From Clostridium ljungdahlii DSM 13528 (GTDB lineage Bacteria > Bacillota > Clostridia > Clostridiales > Clostridiaceae): a stretch of 64,000 nucleotides of DNA. The stretch covers positions 186,001 through 250,000 of the forward strand of contig NC_014328.1 in the NCBI RefSeq assembly GCF_000143685.1, given 5' to 3'. The translations under genes and the position numbers were made by a program. Shown here piece after piece: positions 10,472 through 18,463 of this stretch. The first letter of the stretch is position 1, and each line of letters starts with the position of its first letter. The notes beneath the pieces are model-generated. The model searched no databases and was not told the DNA's origin. It worked only from the letters and a program-made list of their open reading frames with translations.

Positions 10472-11539
10472 TTGTTGTATGCACTAATTCTTGCAGGAGG
10501 TAAAGGAACAAGATTATTTCCATTATCTAGAGCTAAAAATCCAAAACAATTTTTAAAAATTGTAAATAATAAGAGTTTTTTAAGAAATACTGTAGATAGA
10601 ATTAAGCCTTTAGTTGATACAAATAATATATATGTAGTTACTAATGAGGAATATATAGATAGAGTTCAAGCGGAACTTCCGGATATAAGTAGAAATAATA
10701 TATTTGCAGAACCAGAAAATAAGGAAACAGCCACCTGTATAGGATTTTCGGCGGTGAAATTGTTAAAAAAGGATCCTCTAGCTACTATGATAATTTTGCC
10801 TTCAGATCATTATATAGAAAGTCAAAAATTATTTATAGATACCATAAATAAAGCGGTTGAGATTGCAGAAAAGAAAAAAGGACTTGTAACCATTGGAGTT
10901 AAACCCATAAGACCTGAAACAGGATATGGCTATATTGAAATGGGCGAAAAAATAAATATAGGAGTTAATGCTTTTAAAGTAGAAAGATTTTTAGAAAAGC
11001 CCAATATAGAAGTCGCAAAAGATTTGATATTAAAAGGAACCTATTTATGGAACAGTGGTATGTTTGTGTGGAAGGTGGATGTTTTTTTAAGAGAAATGCA
11101 GAAGTACCTTCCTAAAATGTATAAGAGTATGGCTCTTATATATAAAAACCTGGATACAAAACAGGAGGAGAAGGTAATACAGGAACAATATAAACGTATA
11201 GATGGGATATCTGTAGATTTTGGAATAATGCAAAAAACCAGAAAAGCTTATGTCATTAAATGCGAATTTTTATGGGATGACATAGGTACTTTTACTGCGT
11301 TAGGAAGGTTTCTTAAGGATGTAAAGGGTAATAATGTAAAGGGGAATACTGTAATAGAGTCTAGCGAAAGTTGTACTGTATTTGGAGGTGATAAACTTAT
11401 AATAGTATTTGGGGTTAAGGATTTGATAGTAATAGATTCTGAAGATGTGCTTTTAATTATGGACAAAAATAGAGATCAGGAGGTAAAATATCTAGTAGAT
11501 ATTTTAAAGAATAAAAGTAACTTAAAAAAATACATTTAA
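10472..11539 (+). CDS. manC: Mannose-1-phosphate guanylyltransferase
   Basis: This enzyme makes GDP-mannose from GTP and mannose-1-phosphate, supplying surface polysaccharide or glycan synthesis. The 355-aa protein opens with the nucleotidyltransferase signature ALILAGGKGTRLFPLSR and continues with KNPKQFL, PSDHYI, RPETGYGYIE, FLEKPN and LWNSGMF, all typical of ManC. The C-terminal phosphomannose isomerase domain of longer family members is absent. TTG at 10472 or 10475 fits a GGAG at 10460-10463; a GTG at 10463 overlaps that site and is unlikely. No other sugar-nucleotide gene is adjacent, so the consuming pathway is not visible here. Confidence 0.9.
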   Translation: MLYALILAGGKGTRLFPLSRAKNPKQFLKIVNNKSFLRNTVDRIKPLVDTNNIYVVTNEEYIDRVQAELPDISRNNIFAEPENKETATCIGFSAVKLLKKDPLATMIILPSDHYIESQKLFIDTINKAVEIAEKKKGLVTIGVKPIRPETGYGYIEMGEKINIGVNAFKVERFLEKPNIEVAKDLILKGTYLWNSGMFVWKVDVFLREMQKYLPKMYKSMALIYKNLDTKQEEKVIQEQYKRIDGISVDFGIMQKTRKAYVIKCEFLWDDIGTFTALGRFLKDVKGNNVKGNTVIESSESCTVFGGDKLIIVFGVKDLIVIDSEDVLLIMDKNRDQEVKYLVDILKNKSNLKKYI

Positions 11540-11590
11540 TGAAGAAATTGTAATTATGGAATATAGAGGCAGTTTCCATCTAAGAGATAA

Positions 11591-11633
11591 TGTCAGTGAG
11601 TTTGTAAAATATCAAAGTTGCTGACAATTTTTT
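11591..11633 (+). terminator. Terminator after manC
   Basis: TGTCAG (11591-11596) pairs with CTGACA (11621-11626), with an imperfect inner stem, followed by TTTTTT. It overlaps the 3' end of the convergent GIY-YIG gene. Confidence 0.55.
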
Positions 11634-11863
11634 ATTAAATTTAGCTTATTTTGTCGACTCATTTTTTTTATAATAAATTCTCTATGTAAGGCTTCACCTT
11701 TTAGTATATACTCTTCAAAATAAATTAGCTTTACTGGAAGCCTTCCTCTAGTATATTTGGCTCCCTTTCCTTTGTTATGAGTGGATATTCTTTTGTCTAA
11801 ATTATTGGTGTAACCTGTATAAAGTGTTCCATCACTACATTTTAATATATATACATAATTCAT
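11612..11863 (-). CDS. GIY-YIG domain protein (UPF0213-like)
   Basis: An 83-aa protein that is essentially one GIY-YIG nuclease domain. VYILKCSDGTLYTGYT holds the paired tyrosines, followed by the conserved arginine in DLDKRISTHNKGKGAKYT and a glutamate in the GEALHREFIIKK helix. Small stand-alone members (YhbQ/YazA type) are widespread and poorly characterised, with weak links to DNA or RNA processing. The gene is complete at family length. It lies directly downstream of the alkyladenine glycosylase gene on the same strand (21 nt gap), so the two are probably co-transcribed. Confidence 0.88.
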   Translation of the reverse strand: MNYVYILKCSDGTLYTGYTNNLDKRISTHNKGKGAKYTRGRLPVKLIYFEEYILKGEALHREFIIKKMSRQNKLNLIKNCQQL

Positions 11864-11884
11864 TTTTTAATCTCTTCCATAAGC

Positions 11885-12499
11885 TTATTTTACAGATACG
11901 TAAGCATTATCTTTTATATAAAACCTCCAGAGGTAATCTGCAGCTTCTTCTGCATAATCTACACCTATACGTTTAGAGCTTTTTATGCTGATATTTTCAA
12001 TATTATTTCCTTCGATGTATAGGTCACTTTTACAAAGATCTTTTCTATTTTGACTTTTATCTATGAGAAGTGCCTTGCATAGTTTACCAGGGCCATTGGT
12101 TAAATTCTCAATTTGACGTTTATTTAATAGGCTGTATTCTTTTGCATATCTGTTCAAGGACATGTCTTCTAAACAAGTGAGAGGTTCTAATGCTCTTATA
12201 AGTACGCCTTCAGGAATACCTTCTCTTTCAGTTACTACATTGAAGCAATAGTACATTCCATATATTATAAATACGTAGGAAAAACCACAAGGGCCATACA
12301 GGGCTTCTGTTCGTTTAGTACGTCTGTTTCCATAGGCATGAGCAGCTTTATCTATAATTCCTTTATAAGCTTCTGTTTCCACTATTTTCCCAGACAATTT
12401 TTTACCGTTTATTTCATGAACTAATACTTTACCTAAGAGACTTTTTGCAACTGATAAGGTATCCCTTCCGTAAAAATCTCTATCTAATTTGTTAGACAA
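11885..12499 (-). CDS. DNA-3-methyladenine glycosylase (AAG/MPG family)
   Basis: This enzyme excises alkylated purines (3-methyladenine and related bases) as the first step of base excision repair. The roughly 204-aa protein shows family signatures LAKSLLGK-like (VAKSLLGKVLVHE), GKIVETEAYKG with the active-site glutamate, DKAAHAYGNRRTKR, and YVFIIYGMYYCFNVV. TTG at 12499 is preferred because GGGAGG lies 9 nt before it; another TTG three codons upstream abuts the ribosome-binding site. The gene reads away from larC, with a perfect palindrome between them. The following GIY-YIG gene may be co-transcribed. Confidence 0.92.
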   Translation of the reverse strand: MSNKLDRDFYGRDTLSVAKSLLGKVLVHEINGKKLSGKIVETEAYKGIIDKAAHAYGNRRTKRTEALYGPCGFSYVFIIYGMYYCFNVVTEREGIPEGVLIRALEPLTCLEDMSLNRYAKEYSLLNKRQIENLTNGPGKLCKALLIDKSQNRKDLCKSDLYIEGNNIENISIKSSKRIGVDYAEEAADYLWRFYIKDNAYVSVK

Positions 12500-12514
12500 A
12501 TTATGCAACCTCCC

Positions 12515-12552
12515 TTAGTCTTATATGATATTATTATATCATATAAGACTAA
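12515..12552. promoter_or_regulatory. Perfect 17-bp-arm palindrome between divergent genes, candidate operator
   Basis: Arms 12515-12531 and 12536-12552 are exact inverted complements around TATT. The palindrome sits in the 95-nt space between the divergent glycosylase and larC genes, ending one base upstream of the glycosylase ribosome-binding site. It has no T tract on either side. It could be an operator, overlapping -10 regions, or an RNA hairpin in the glycosylase leader. Confidence 0.55.
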
Positions 12553-12612
12553 TAATTATGTTATAGGGATTTTCAACTAGAAAACCCTTATAGAGTGGGA
12601 GAGATTAAAATT

Positions 12613-13890
12613 ATGAAAATACTTTATTATGATTGCTTTTCTGGAATAAGTGGGGATATGAATTTAGGTGCTTTAATAGATGCTGGAGTAGATAAGGATT
12701 ATTTAACTTTTGAATTAGCAAAGCTTAATATAGATGGTTATGAGATTAATATTAAGAAGGATATAAAAAATGGCATTTCAGGGACTAAAGTAGACGTAGT
12801 TTTGAAAAATAATTCTGTATGTGCACATCATCATAGAAATTTAGAATATATAGAAAACATGATAAGTTCAAGTAGTCTAAGCTCTAGGGTTAGGGAAATA
12901 AGTAAGGGAATTTTTAAAAAAGTAGCACAAGCTGAAGCAAAGGTGCACAGTAAACCTATAAATGAGGTTCACTTTCATGAAGTTGGGGCAGTGGATTCTA
13001 TAGTGGACATTGTTGGAGCTGCTATATGTTTTGATTATTTGGATGTGGATAAAGTGGAAGCTTCTAAGGTGGAAGTTGGTAGTGGGTTTGTAAAGTGTGC
13101 TCATGGTATATTACCTGTGCCAGCACCTGCTACAGCAGAGATATTAAAAAACGTTCCTATAGAATCTAAAGTGAATTTTGAAGCCACTACACCAACAGGT
13201 GCAGCTATTTTATCTTATCTATGTTCAAATTTTACTTCGGATAAGAATTTTAAAGTAACAAAAATAGGATATGGAATAGGAAGTAAGGATAATGATGATA
13301 TTCCAAATGTTTTGAGAGTTTTTATAGGAGAACCTATATCTTATGAAAAGAATAACCATAAGAATTGTTATTGGAATAAAGATGAGAAAACTGAATATAT
13401 ATTAAATAGAAGAAACATGGATAAATCTAGCTTTAAAGATGAAGTAGGATGTATTAAAGAAGAAGCACAAGTTATAGAATGCAATATAGATGATATGAAT
13501 CCTGAAAAATATCAATATATAATAGATAAATTGTTACAAATAGGAGCTTTAGATGCGTACTTGACTCCCATAATAATGAAGAAGGGAAGGCCGGCAGTAA
13601 AATTGAGCGCGCTTTATAAGGATGAAGCAGAAGAAGAGATTAGAGATATTATTTTAACAGAAACTACTACCTTGGGATTTAGAAAATATAAAGTAGAAAG
13701 GAATATGTTATATAGAGATTTTACAAAGGTAGTTACAAAGTATGGTCAAGTAAATGTAAAAAATGCTTATTACAAAGGCAAAAAAATAAAAAGCAAAATT
13801 GAATATGAGGATTGTAAAAAACTTGCTTTAAAAAATAAAATAAGTATAGATGAAATATATAGGGAGGTTATGTCTAAAACATTTAAATGA
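12613..13890 (+). CDS. larC: LarC nickel insertion protein (nickel-pincer cofactor nickel chelatase)
   Basis: LarC inserts nickel into the pyridinium dithiocarboxylic acid mononucleotide cofactor used by lactate racemase (LarA) and relatives. The 425-aa protein starts MKILYYDCFSGISGDMNLGALIDAG, the family hallmark, followed by a histidine cluster (CAHHHRN), NEVHFHEVGAVDSIVDIVG, and the C-terminal LarC2 half (ECNIDDMNPE, AYLTPIIMKKGRP). It is one continuous frame, unlike lactobacilli where a programmed frameshift joins two halves. ATG at 12613 follows GGGAGAG; an in-frame GTG at 12595 lacks a site. LarA, LarB and LarE are not in this window, so the client enzyme is unknown. Confidence 0.92.
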   Translation: MKILYYDCFSGISGDMNLGALIDAGVDKDYLTFELAKLNIDGYEINIKKDIKNGISGTKVDVVLKNNSVCAHHHRNLEYIENMISSSSLSSRVREISKGIFKKVAQAEAKVHSKPINEVHFHEVGAVDSIVDIVGAAICFDYLDVDKVEASKVEVGSGFVKCAHGILPVPAPATAEILKNVPIESKVNFEATTPTGAAILSYLCSNFTSDKNFKVTKIGYGIGSKDNDDIPNVLRVFIGEPISYEKNNHKNCYWNKDEKTEYILNRRNMDKSSFKDEVGCIKEEAQVIECNIDDMNPEKYQYIIDKLLQIGALDAYLTPIIMKKGRPAVKLSALYKDEAEEEIRDIILTETTTLGFRKYKVERNMLYRDFTKVVTKYGQVNVKNAYYKGKKIKSKIEYEDCKKLALKNKISIDEIYREVMSKTFK

Positions 13891-13967
13891 AAAAGTGTTT
13901 TAGATGAAAAATTGCAGGATAAAATGAATTGTGCAATATTGAGTGGGAATTATTGAATATTTGCATA

Positions 13968-14007
13968 TAAAATTAATATAATATTGTTTTAGATTATATT
14001 AATTTTA
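13968..14007 (+). terminator. A/T-rich hairpin after larC
   Basis: Perfect 15-bp arms (13968-13982 and 13993-14007), entirely A/T, are followed by scattered T residues. It is a plausible weak terminator. The rest of the 330-nt gap (13891-14221) holds the next promoter and a leader of about 137 nt in which I recognise nothing else. Confidence 0.45.
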
Positions 14008-14049
14008 TTAAATGTTGTTATGCTAATAAATGCATCTAATGTTATTTTA

Positions 14050-14077
14050 TTGACAAATAACTGCTAAAAGGTATAAT
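14050..14077 (+). promoter_or_regulatory. Sigma-A promoter of the radical SAM gene
   Basis: TTGACA (14050-14055) and TATAAT (14072-14077) are 16 nt apart. This gives a 5' leader of about 137 nt before the start codon. Confidence 0.75.
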
Positions 14078-14221
14078 TATGGTATGCGGTTTGAATAATT
14101 CATATTGTTTAATAGAGATTCATTTTTTTATATTATTGCGTATTTTCCCATAAATGAGAAGGAAATGGCTATTTTTTAAAGACGTATTTTTCATATTATT
14201 ATTTATCAGGAGGAATGGCAG

Positions 14222-15604
14222 ATGAAGGTAACTGGAATATTGGAAAAGGCAACTAAGAATGCATTAGCTAAAGCCGGTGTAGAATTGCTGAATAGAGACC
14301 CAGAAGAAAGCCTTGATAAGCTGTTTGCTTTGATTAAGAAAACAGTAAAAAAAGACGAAGAGAATTTAGCTAGAGTAGAAAGAGTTCAGGAATTATACGA
14401 AACTAATCAAGCAATTCATAAACTTGTTATAGGCATTATTAAAAATTCTAATAAAAAGTGTATGGATAAACTTTTTACCAATTTTTTCTCAAATGCAGTT
14501 TGGTATGGAATGCCAAAAAGAGAGCAGTTTTTTCAAGATACAGGTATAAAGACACCATTTACAATATTGATGAGTCCATCTATGAGATGTAATTTAAGGT
14601 GTATAGGATGTTATGCTTCAAGTTATAGTAAAGAGGATGATATTCCCAAAGAGGAAGTAGATAGAATTATTGGTGAAGCTAGAAAACTTGGAATTTATTA
14701 TTTTATAATTCTTGGTGGAGAACCTTTTATAAATGACTATATGCTTGATATATACAAAAAATATAATGATTGTATATTTACACCATTTTCAAATGGCACC
14801 CTTTTTGATGAGAAATTAGCGGATAAGATAAAACAGCTGGGAAATGTAATTCCTATGTTTTCTGTGGAGGGTTTTGAAGAAGAGACAGATAAAAGAAGAG
14901 GAAAAGGTATATTTAAAAAAGTTATGCATGCAATGGATCTTTTGAAAGAACGAGGAGTTTTATTTGGAGTATCTACTGCAACCAGTAGGTATAACATAGA
15001 TACAGTTACATCAAGTGAATTTATAGACATGCTTGTTGAAAAGGGAGCAAAAATGGGGTGGTATTTCTTATTTATGCCTGTAGGTAAAGAACCTGATGTA
15101 AATGTAATGCTTACTCCAGAGCAGAGAATACGCTTAGGAGAAAAAATAAGAGAAATAAGAAATACGAAGCCGTATTTTACTATTGATTTTTTTAATGATG
15201 CACCTTATGTTGGAGGATGTATTGCAGGAAAATACTATTGTCACATAAATTCCAAGGAAGAAGTGGAACCTTGTATATTTGCTCATTTTGCAGTAGATAA
15301 TTTAAAAGGCAAAAAGCTTGTGGATGTATTTAAGTCAGATTTTTTTAAGGAATTAAGAAATAGACAACCATATAATAAGAATTTGCTATTGCCTTGTATG
15401 ATGATTGACAATACTAATGAAATTAGGGAAATTGCTAAAAAGACAGGCGCAAAGCCTACAGACGAAGGTGCAAGAATGATGCTTGAAGATCTAGAATTTC
15501 AAAAACAACTTGATAAATTATCAAAGGAATACAAGCCTTATGCAGAAAAGGCTTGGAAAAAAGATTTTAATTCTGAAGGAAATTATAAAATGTCTAAAGG
15601 CTAA
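14222..15604 (+). CDS. Radical SAM protein of unknown function with C-terminal SPASM-like cysteines
   Basis: A 460-aa protein. The iron-sulfur motif is C123-x3-C127-x2-C130 within MRCNLRCIGCYAS, followed by the glycine-rich SAM-binding strand ILGGEPF. About 110 residues of charged, helical N-terminus precede it. A later cysteine set (GGCIAGKYYC, EPCIFAH, LPCMMID) is compatible with extra cluster binding as in SPASM/twitch proteins. No peptide substrate gene or partner enzyme is next to it, so I do not assign a reaction. AGGAGG precedes the ATG. A sigma-A promoter upstream and a terminator downstream make it monocistronic. Confidence 0.8.
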   Translation: MKVTGILEKATKNALAKAGVELLNRDPEESLDKLFALIKKTVKKDEENLARVERVQELYETNQAIHKLVIGIIKNSNKKCMDKLFTNFFSNAVWYGMPKREQFFQDTGIKTPFTILMSPSMRCNLRCIGCYASSYSKEDDIPKEEVDRIIGEARKLGIYYFIILGGEPFINDYMLDIYKKYNDCIFTPFSNGTLFDEKLADKIKQLGNVIPMFSVEGFEEETDKRRGKGIFKKVMHAMDLLKERGVLFGVSTATSRYNIDTVTSSEFIDMLVEKGAKMGWYFLFMPVGKEPDVNVMLTPEQRIRLGEKIREIRNTKPYFTIDFFNDAPYVGGCIAGKYYCHINSKEEVEPCIFAHFAVDNLKGKKLVDVFKSDFFKELRNRQPYNKNLLLPCMMIDNTNEIREIAKKTGAKPTDEGARMMLEDLEFQKQLDKLSKEYKPYAEKAWKKDFNSEGNYKMSKG

Positions 15605-15610
15605 ACCTTT

Positions 15611-15650
15611 AAAATATCCAGAGAGATTTATTCTCTGGATATTTTACTTT
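15611..15650 (+). terminator. Strong intrinsic terminator after the radical SAM gene
   Basis: AAAATATCCAGAGA (15611-15624) pairs with its complement at 15632-15645, followed by a T-rich tail. Confidence 0.88.
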
Positions 15651-15743
15651 AATCAGAAATTTGTGATTAATCACTGAAGTTGAAAGATAATTGGTATTAT
15701 TATAAAATATACATATTAGATTGAAATCAATAGGAGAATTTTT

Positions 15744-17009
15744 ATGAAAAGATATATAAGGATAACATTGCTTCTAATAATGTTAGTAACGTTATGTTTA
15801 ATGGTAGTTTCCTGTAATAAAAAACAGGATAGCGAAAATAATGAAAGAGTACTTAAAGGAAATATTAAAATTGTTACGGATGTAGAACATGGACCTCAAT
15901 TTGAACTTGCAGCAGAGGCATTTGAAAAATTGCATAAGAAAGTTAATATAAATGTTATTACTGTAAAGGATACAGATAACAATGTTGAAGCGATATTTAA
16001 TGGACCGCAGTATGAAGCAGACATAACTACAATAAATGATAGCAGTATAAAGCACATTATAATCAAAAATCCAGAAAAATTTTTAGATATGACAGATTCG
16101 GTAAAGGGATATAAAGATGAATTATTAACAAATAAGATTTATAACGATACTATAAAAGGTAAAATTTATGCTTTACCTTGGGACACTTACCCTAAAGCCT
16201 TGTTATATAGAAAAGATATATTTGATAAAGAAGGCATAGACGTAAATACGATTAAAAGCTGGAGTGATTATATAGAAGCAGGAAGGAAAATAAGTAAAGA
16301 TACTGGAAAGATATTTATTGCAAATTCTTCAGAAGACAATAATGATATTTATCTACTGCTCTCAAATCAATTGGGAACATCTTATTTTAACCAATCTGGG
16401 AAATCAGATTTTAAATCGCAAAAGTGGGCTAGAGTTATCGAGATATCAAAGATCCTTTATGGAGAAGGACTTATACAAGAAATTTCTTCTAAAGACGAAG
16501 TTATAAACAAAGCACAGCTAAGCAAGATAGTATCCTTTATTGCAGATCCTACTTATGCTGTAACTTTAATGAACAAGTTTCCACAGTCTAAAGGTAAGTG
16601 GGGTGTAATGAAATTACCTGCCTTTGAAGATGGAGGTAATAGGGATGTGTCTTTAGGTGGAATTAATTTAGTTATAAATAAAAATACTTCTGAATCAAAT
16701 TTGTCAGAGGAGTTTGTAAAATTTGCACTTACAGATGGAAAGCTTCAAATGGATTTATTAAATAAATATGGCAGATTCCCAGTTAGCACAGATGCTTACA
16801 ATTTTGTAGATTTAAATAAAAACATAACGTATTTTGATAGTACAATATGGAATCTTTTTGGGAGTGTAGAACAAGGATCATTTAGTATAAATTATACAAA
16901 AAATTTTCCTGATATAAGAGAAAAAATAAGAGGAGTTTTAAATCAAACAAACATTAAAAGTGAAAATTATAAATCTATAATAGAAGGGTTGGAAGCAATT
17001 TTAAAATAA
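15744..17009 (+). CDS. Extracellular solute-binding lipoprotein (ABC transporter, family 1, sugar-type)
   Basis: A 421-aa secreted lipoprotein. The signal peptide (MKRYIRITLLLIML) ends in a lipobox VVSC with cysteine 24 as the lipidated residue. The mature part matches bacterial family 1 solute-binding proteins: an early ILKGNIKIVTD-like strand, the AAEAFEKLHKKV helix, WDTYPKALLYRKDIFDKEG, and a late ASN/GGINLVINKNT segment. This family captures oligosaccharides or polyol phosphates for an ABC importer. No permease or ATPase gene is adjacent, which is unusual; the cognate permease must be elsewhere. The ligand cannot be told from sequence alone. Confidence 0.85.
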   Translation: MKRYIRITLLLIMLVTLCLMVVSCNKKQDSENNERVLKGNIKIVTDVEHGPQFELAAEAFEKLHKKVNINVITVKDTDNNVEAIFNGPQYEADITTINDSSIKHIIIKNPEKFLDMTDSVKGYKDELLTNKIYNDTIKGKIYALPWDTYPKALLYRKDIFDKEGIDVNTIKSWSDYIEAGRKISKDTGKIFIANSSEDNNDIYLLLSNQLGTSYFNQSGKSDFKSQKWARVIEISKILYGEGLIQEISSKDEVINKAQLSKIVSFIADPTYAVTLMNKFPQSKGKWGVMKLPAFEDGGNRDVSLGGINLVINKNTSESNLSEEFVKFALTDGKLQMDLLNKYGRFPVSTDAYNFVDLNKNITYFDSTIWNLFGSVEQGSFSINYTKNFPDIREKIRGVLNQTNIKSENYKSIIEGLEAILK

Positions 17010-17021
17010 TTACATGAAACG

Positions 17022-17050
17022 TTTACAAAATTAGCAAAATGATGTATAAT
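17022..17050 (+). promoter_or_regulatory. Sigma-A-like promoter with no downstream ORF
   Basis: TTTACA (17022-17027) and TATAAT (17045-17050) are 17 nt apart, downstream of the lipoprotein stop codon. The next element is a terminator about 85 nt on, so any transcript would be short and non-coding. Confidence 0.55.
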
Positions 17051-17056
17051 ATGAAT

Positions 17057-17135
17057 ATAGGGGATTAATCATAGGGATTTTTTAACATAAATAAAACCTT
17101 CTAACTAGGAGCGTCAGTAGTTAGAAGGTTTTATT
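17057..17135 (+). ncRNA. Candidate small RNA of about 80 nt
   Basis: The span lies between the promoter at 17022-17050 and the terminator ending at 17135. It contains no start codon with a ribosome-binding site and a usable frame. It could be a trans-acting small RNA, or the promoter match may be chance in A/T-rich sequence. Confidence 0.35.
17093..17135. terminator. Strong bidirectional terminator between convergent genes
   Basis: A 15-bp stem (about 17093-17107 with 17118-17132) encloses a 10-nt loop, with A residues before and T residues after. It can serve the lipoprotein or small RNA transcript on the plus strand and the glycosyltransferase on the minus strand. Confidence 0.88.
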
Positions 17136-17157
17136 TTATTAAAGGGTTTGGAAAGAT

Positions 17158-18276
17158 TTACATGTCTAAAATTTTCTTATAAACTTCAATAGTTTTTTCA
17201 GAAGATTTTTCCCAAGAGTATTTTGATGATTGCTTTAAGGCTTTTGCACTTAACTCATTTCTTATATTTTCATCATTAAGTAATGCTTCCATGGAATACA
17301 TAAGGCTTTTTAAATCAAATGGATCTATAAGTATACCACCATCTTCTACTATTTCAGGAATAGATGAAATACGTGAGGTTATTACAGGGGTACCACAGCT
17401 CATTGCTTCTAGAGGAGGTAGTCCAAAACCTTCATATAAAGATGGATATATAAATACATCACAGGCATTATAAAAAATAGGAAGCATATTTTCTTCTACA
17501 AATCCTGTAAACTTAATGTTATTATCTATATTCAAATCTGTACTCAAGTTTCTCAATTTACATAATTCATCTTTACTGGAACCTATAATAACTAAATCAT
17601 AATTTTTATCCAAGTTTTTATGAATTTTAGAAAAAGCAGTAATTAGTGAAGATACGTTTTTTCTGGAGCTAAAACCACCTATATAGAGAATAAAAGAATT
17701 TTTTATGTTATATTTATCCTTTATGTTGTATTGGCATTTATCTTTTTCCAAAGGCTTATATTTTTTATCTGCAGCTAAAGGAGTTACGAATATTTTACTT
17801 TCATCTATAGGAAAGAATTTCAGAATATCTTTTTTTGAACAATTAGATACAGTTATTATTCCATCTGCCAGTTCAACAATATTAGGAAGCTCTTTTAAAA
17901 ATTTTGACAAATATCCTTTACCTACAGTCTCAGGAAGTATATATGGTATTAAATCGTGAATGGTAACTACCTTTTTGCAGGTTATATTTTTTGATATGCC
18001 AATACCGTTTTGGGGAATGTGGTATATATCTATAGCTTCCTTTTTTAAGTTTTCTGGAAAATAATATTCTTCAAAGAATCTATGGTGTTTTTTAGAGCTC
18101 ATTAATATTTTAGTATTTTTATATAAAAATTTTTCGTAATTGCTCCCGGACCAGTATATATTATAAAAATTCTCTGTATGCTTTTTAAGCATATATTTTA
18201 GGATTTTAGCTGTATAAGTGCCTATACCGGTACCTTTATACCAATTGATTCCTCTTCCGTCAATGGCAATTTTCAT
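17158..18276 (-). CDS. Glycosyltransferase family 4, CotSA-like
   Basis: A 372-aa GT-B fold glycosyltransferase. The N-terminus KIAIDGRGINWYKGTGIGTYT is typical of the group. The donor-binding C-terminal half carries YIGGFSSRKN and the E-x7-E region EGFGLPPLEAMSCGTPVI. It is divergent from a CotS-family kinase gene, the arrangement of B. subtilis cotSA-cotS, where CotSA is a spore coat protein with this fold. A coat or spore-surface glycan role is therefore inferred. A paralogue sits at 21659-22783 in the same orientation. GGAGG precedes the ATG. Confidence 0.85.
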   Translation of the reverse strand: MKIAIDGRGINWYKGTGIGTYTAKILKYMLKKHTENFYNIYWSGSNYEKFLYKNTKILMSSKKHHRFFEEYYFPENLKKEAIDIYHIPQNGIGISKNITCKKVVTIHDLIPYILPETVGKGYLSKFLKELPNIVELADGIITVSNCSKKDILKFFPIDESKIFVTPLAADKKYKPLEKDKCQYNIKDKYNIKNSFILYIGGFSSRKNVSSLITAFSKIHKNLDKNYDLVIIGSSKDELCKLRNLSTDLNIDNNIKFTGFVEENMLPIFYNACDVFIYPSLYEGFGLPPLEAMSCGTPVITSRISSIPEIVEDGGILIDPFDLKSLMYSMEALLNDENIRNELSAKALKQSSKYSWEKSSEKTIEVYKKILDM

Positions 18277-18402
18277 TGATTTTATACCTCCACAGTCTAG
18301 TAATTCTAAAATGGTTAAAGTGTTATATTATATAATATTAATACTAATATAAAAAGGTGAATACAAATTGTAGATGAATAATTAAGAGGACATTTCAATT
18401 TA

Positions 18403-18432
18403 GCACACACGGATATCTTTATTCATATACTA
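18403..18432 (+). promoter_or_regulatory. Sigma-K-like promoter of the first cotS gene
   Basis: GCAC (18403-18406), a 17-nt spacer and CATATACTA (18424-18432) match the sigma-K pattern (AC about 16-17 nt before CATAnnnTA). The start codon is about 25 nt beyond the predicted start site. The same arrangement precedes yabG. Confidence 0.6.
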
Positions 18433-18463
18433 CATATATAGTAATTTTTGGAGGAAAAGGCTT

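Noticed and set aside
17015..17027. CcpA cre-like TGAAACGTTTACA after the lipoprotein gene
   Set aside because: It is one base short of the 14-bp cre spacing, one half-site is poor, and it lies downstream of the gene rather than in its promoter.
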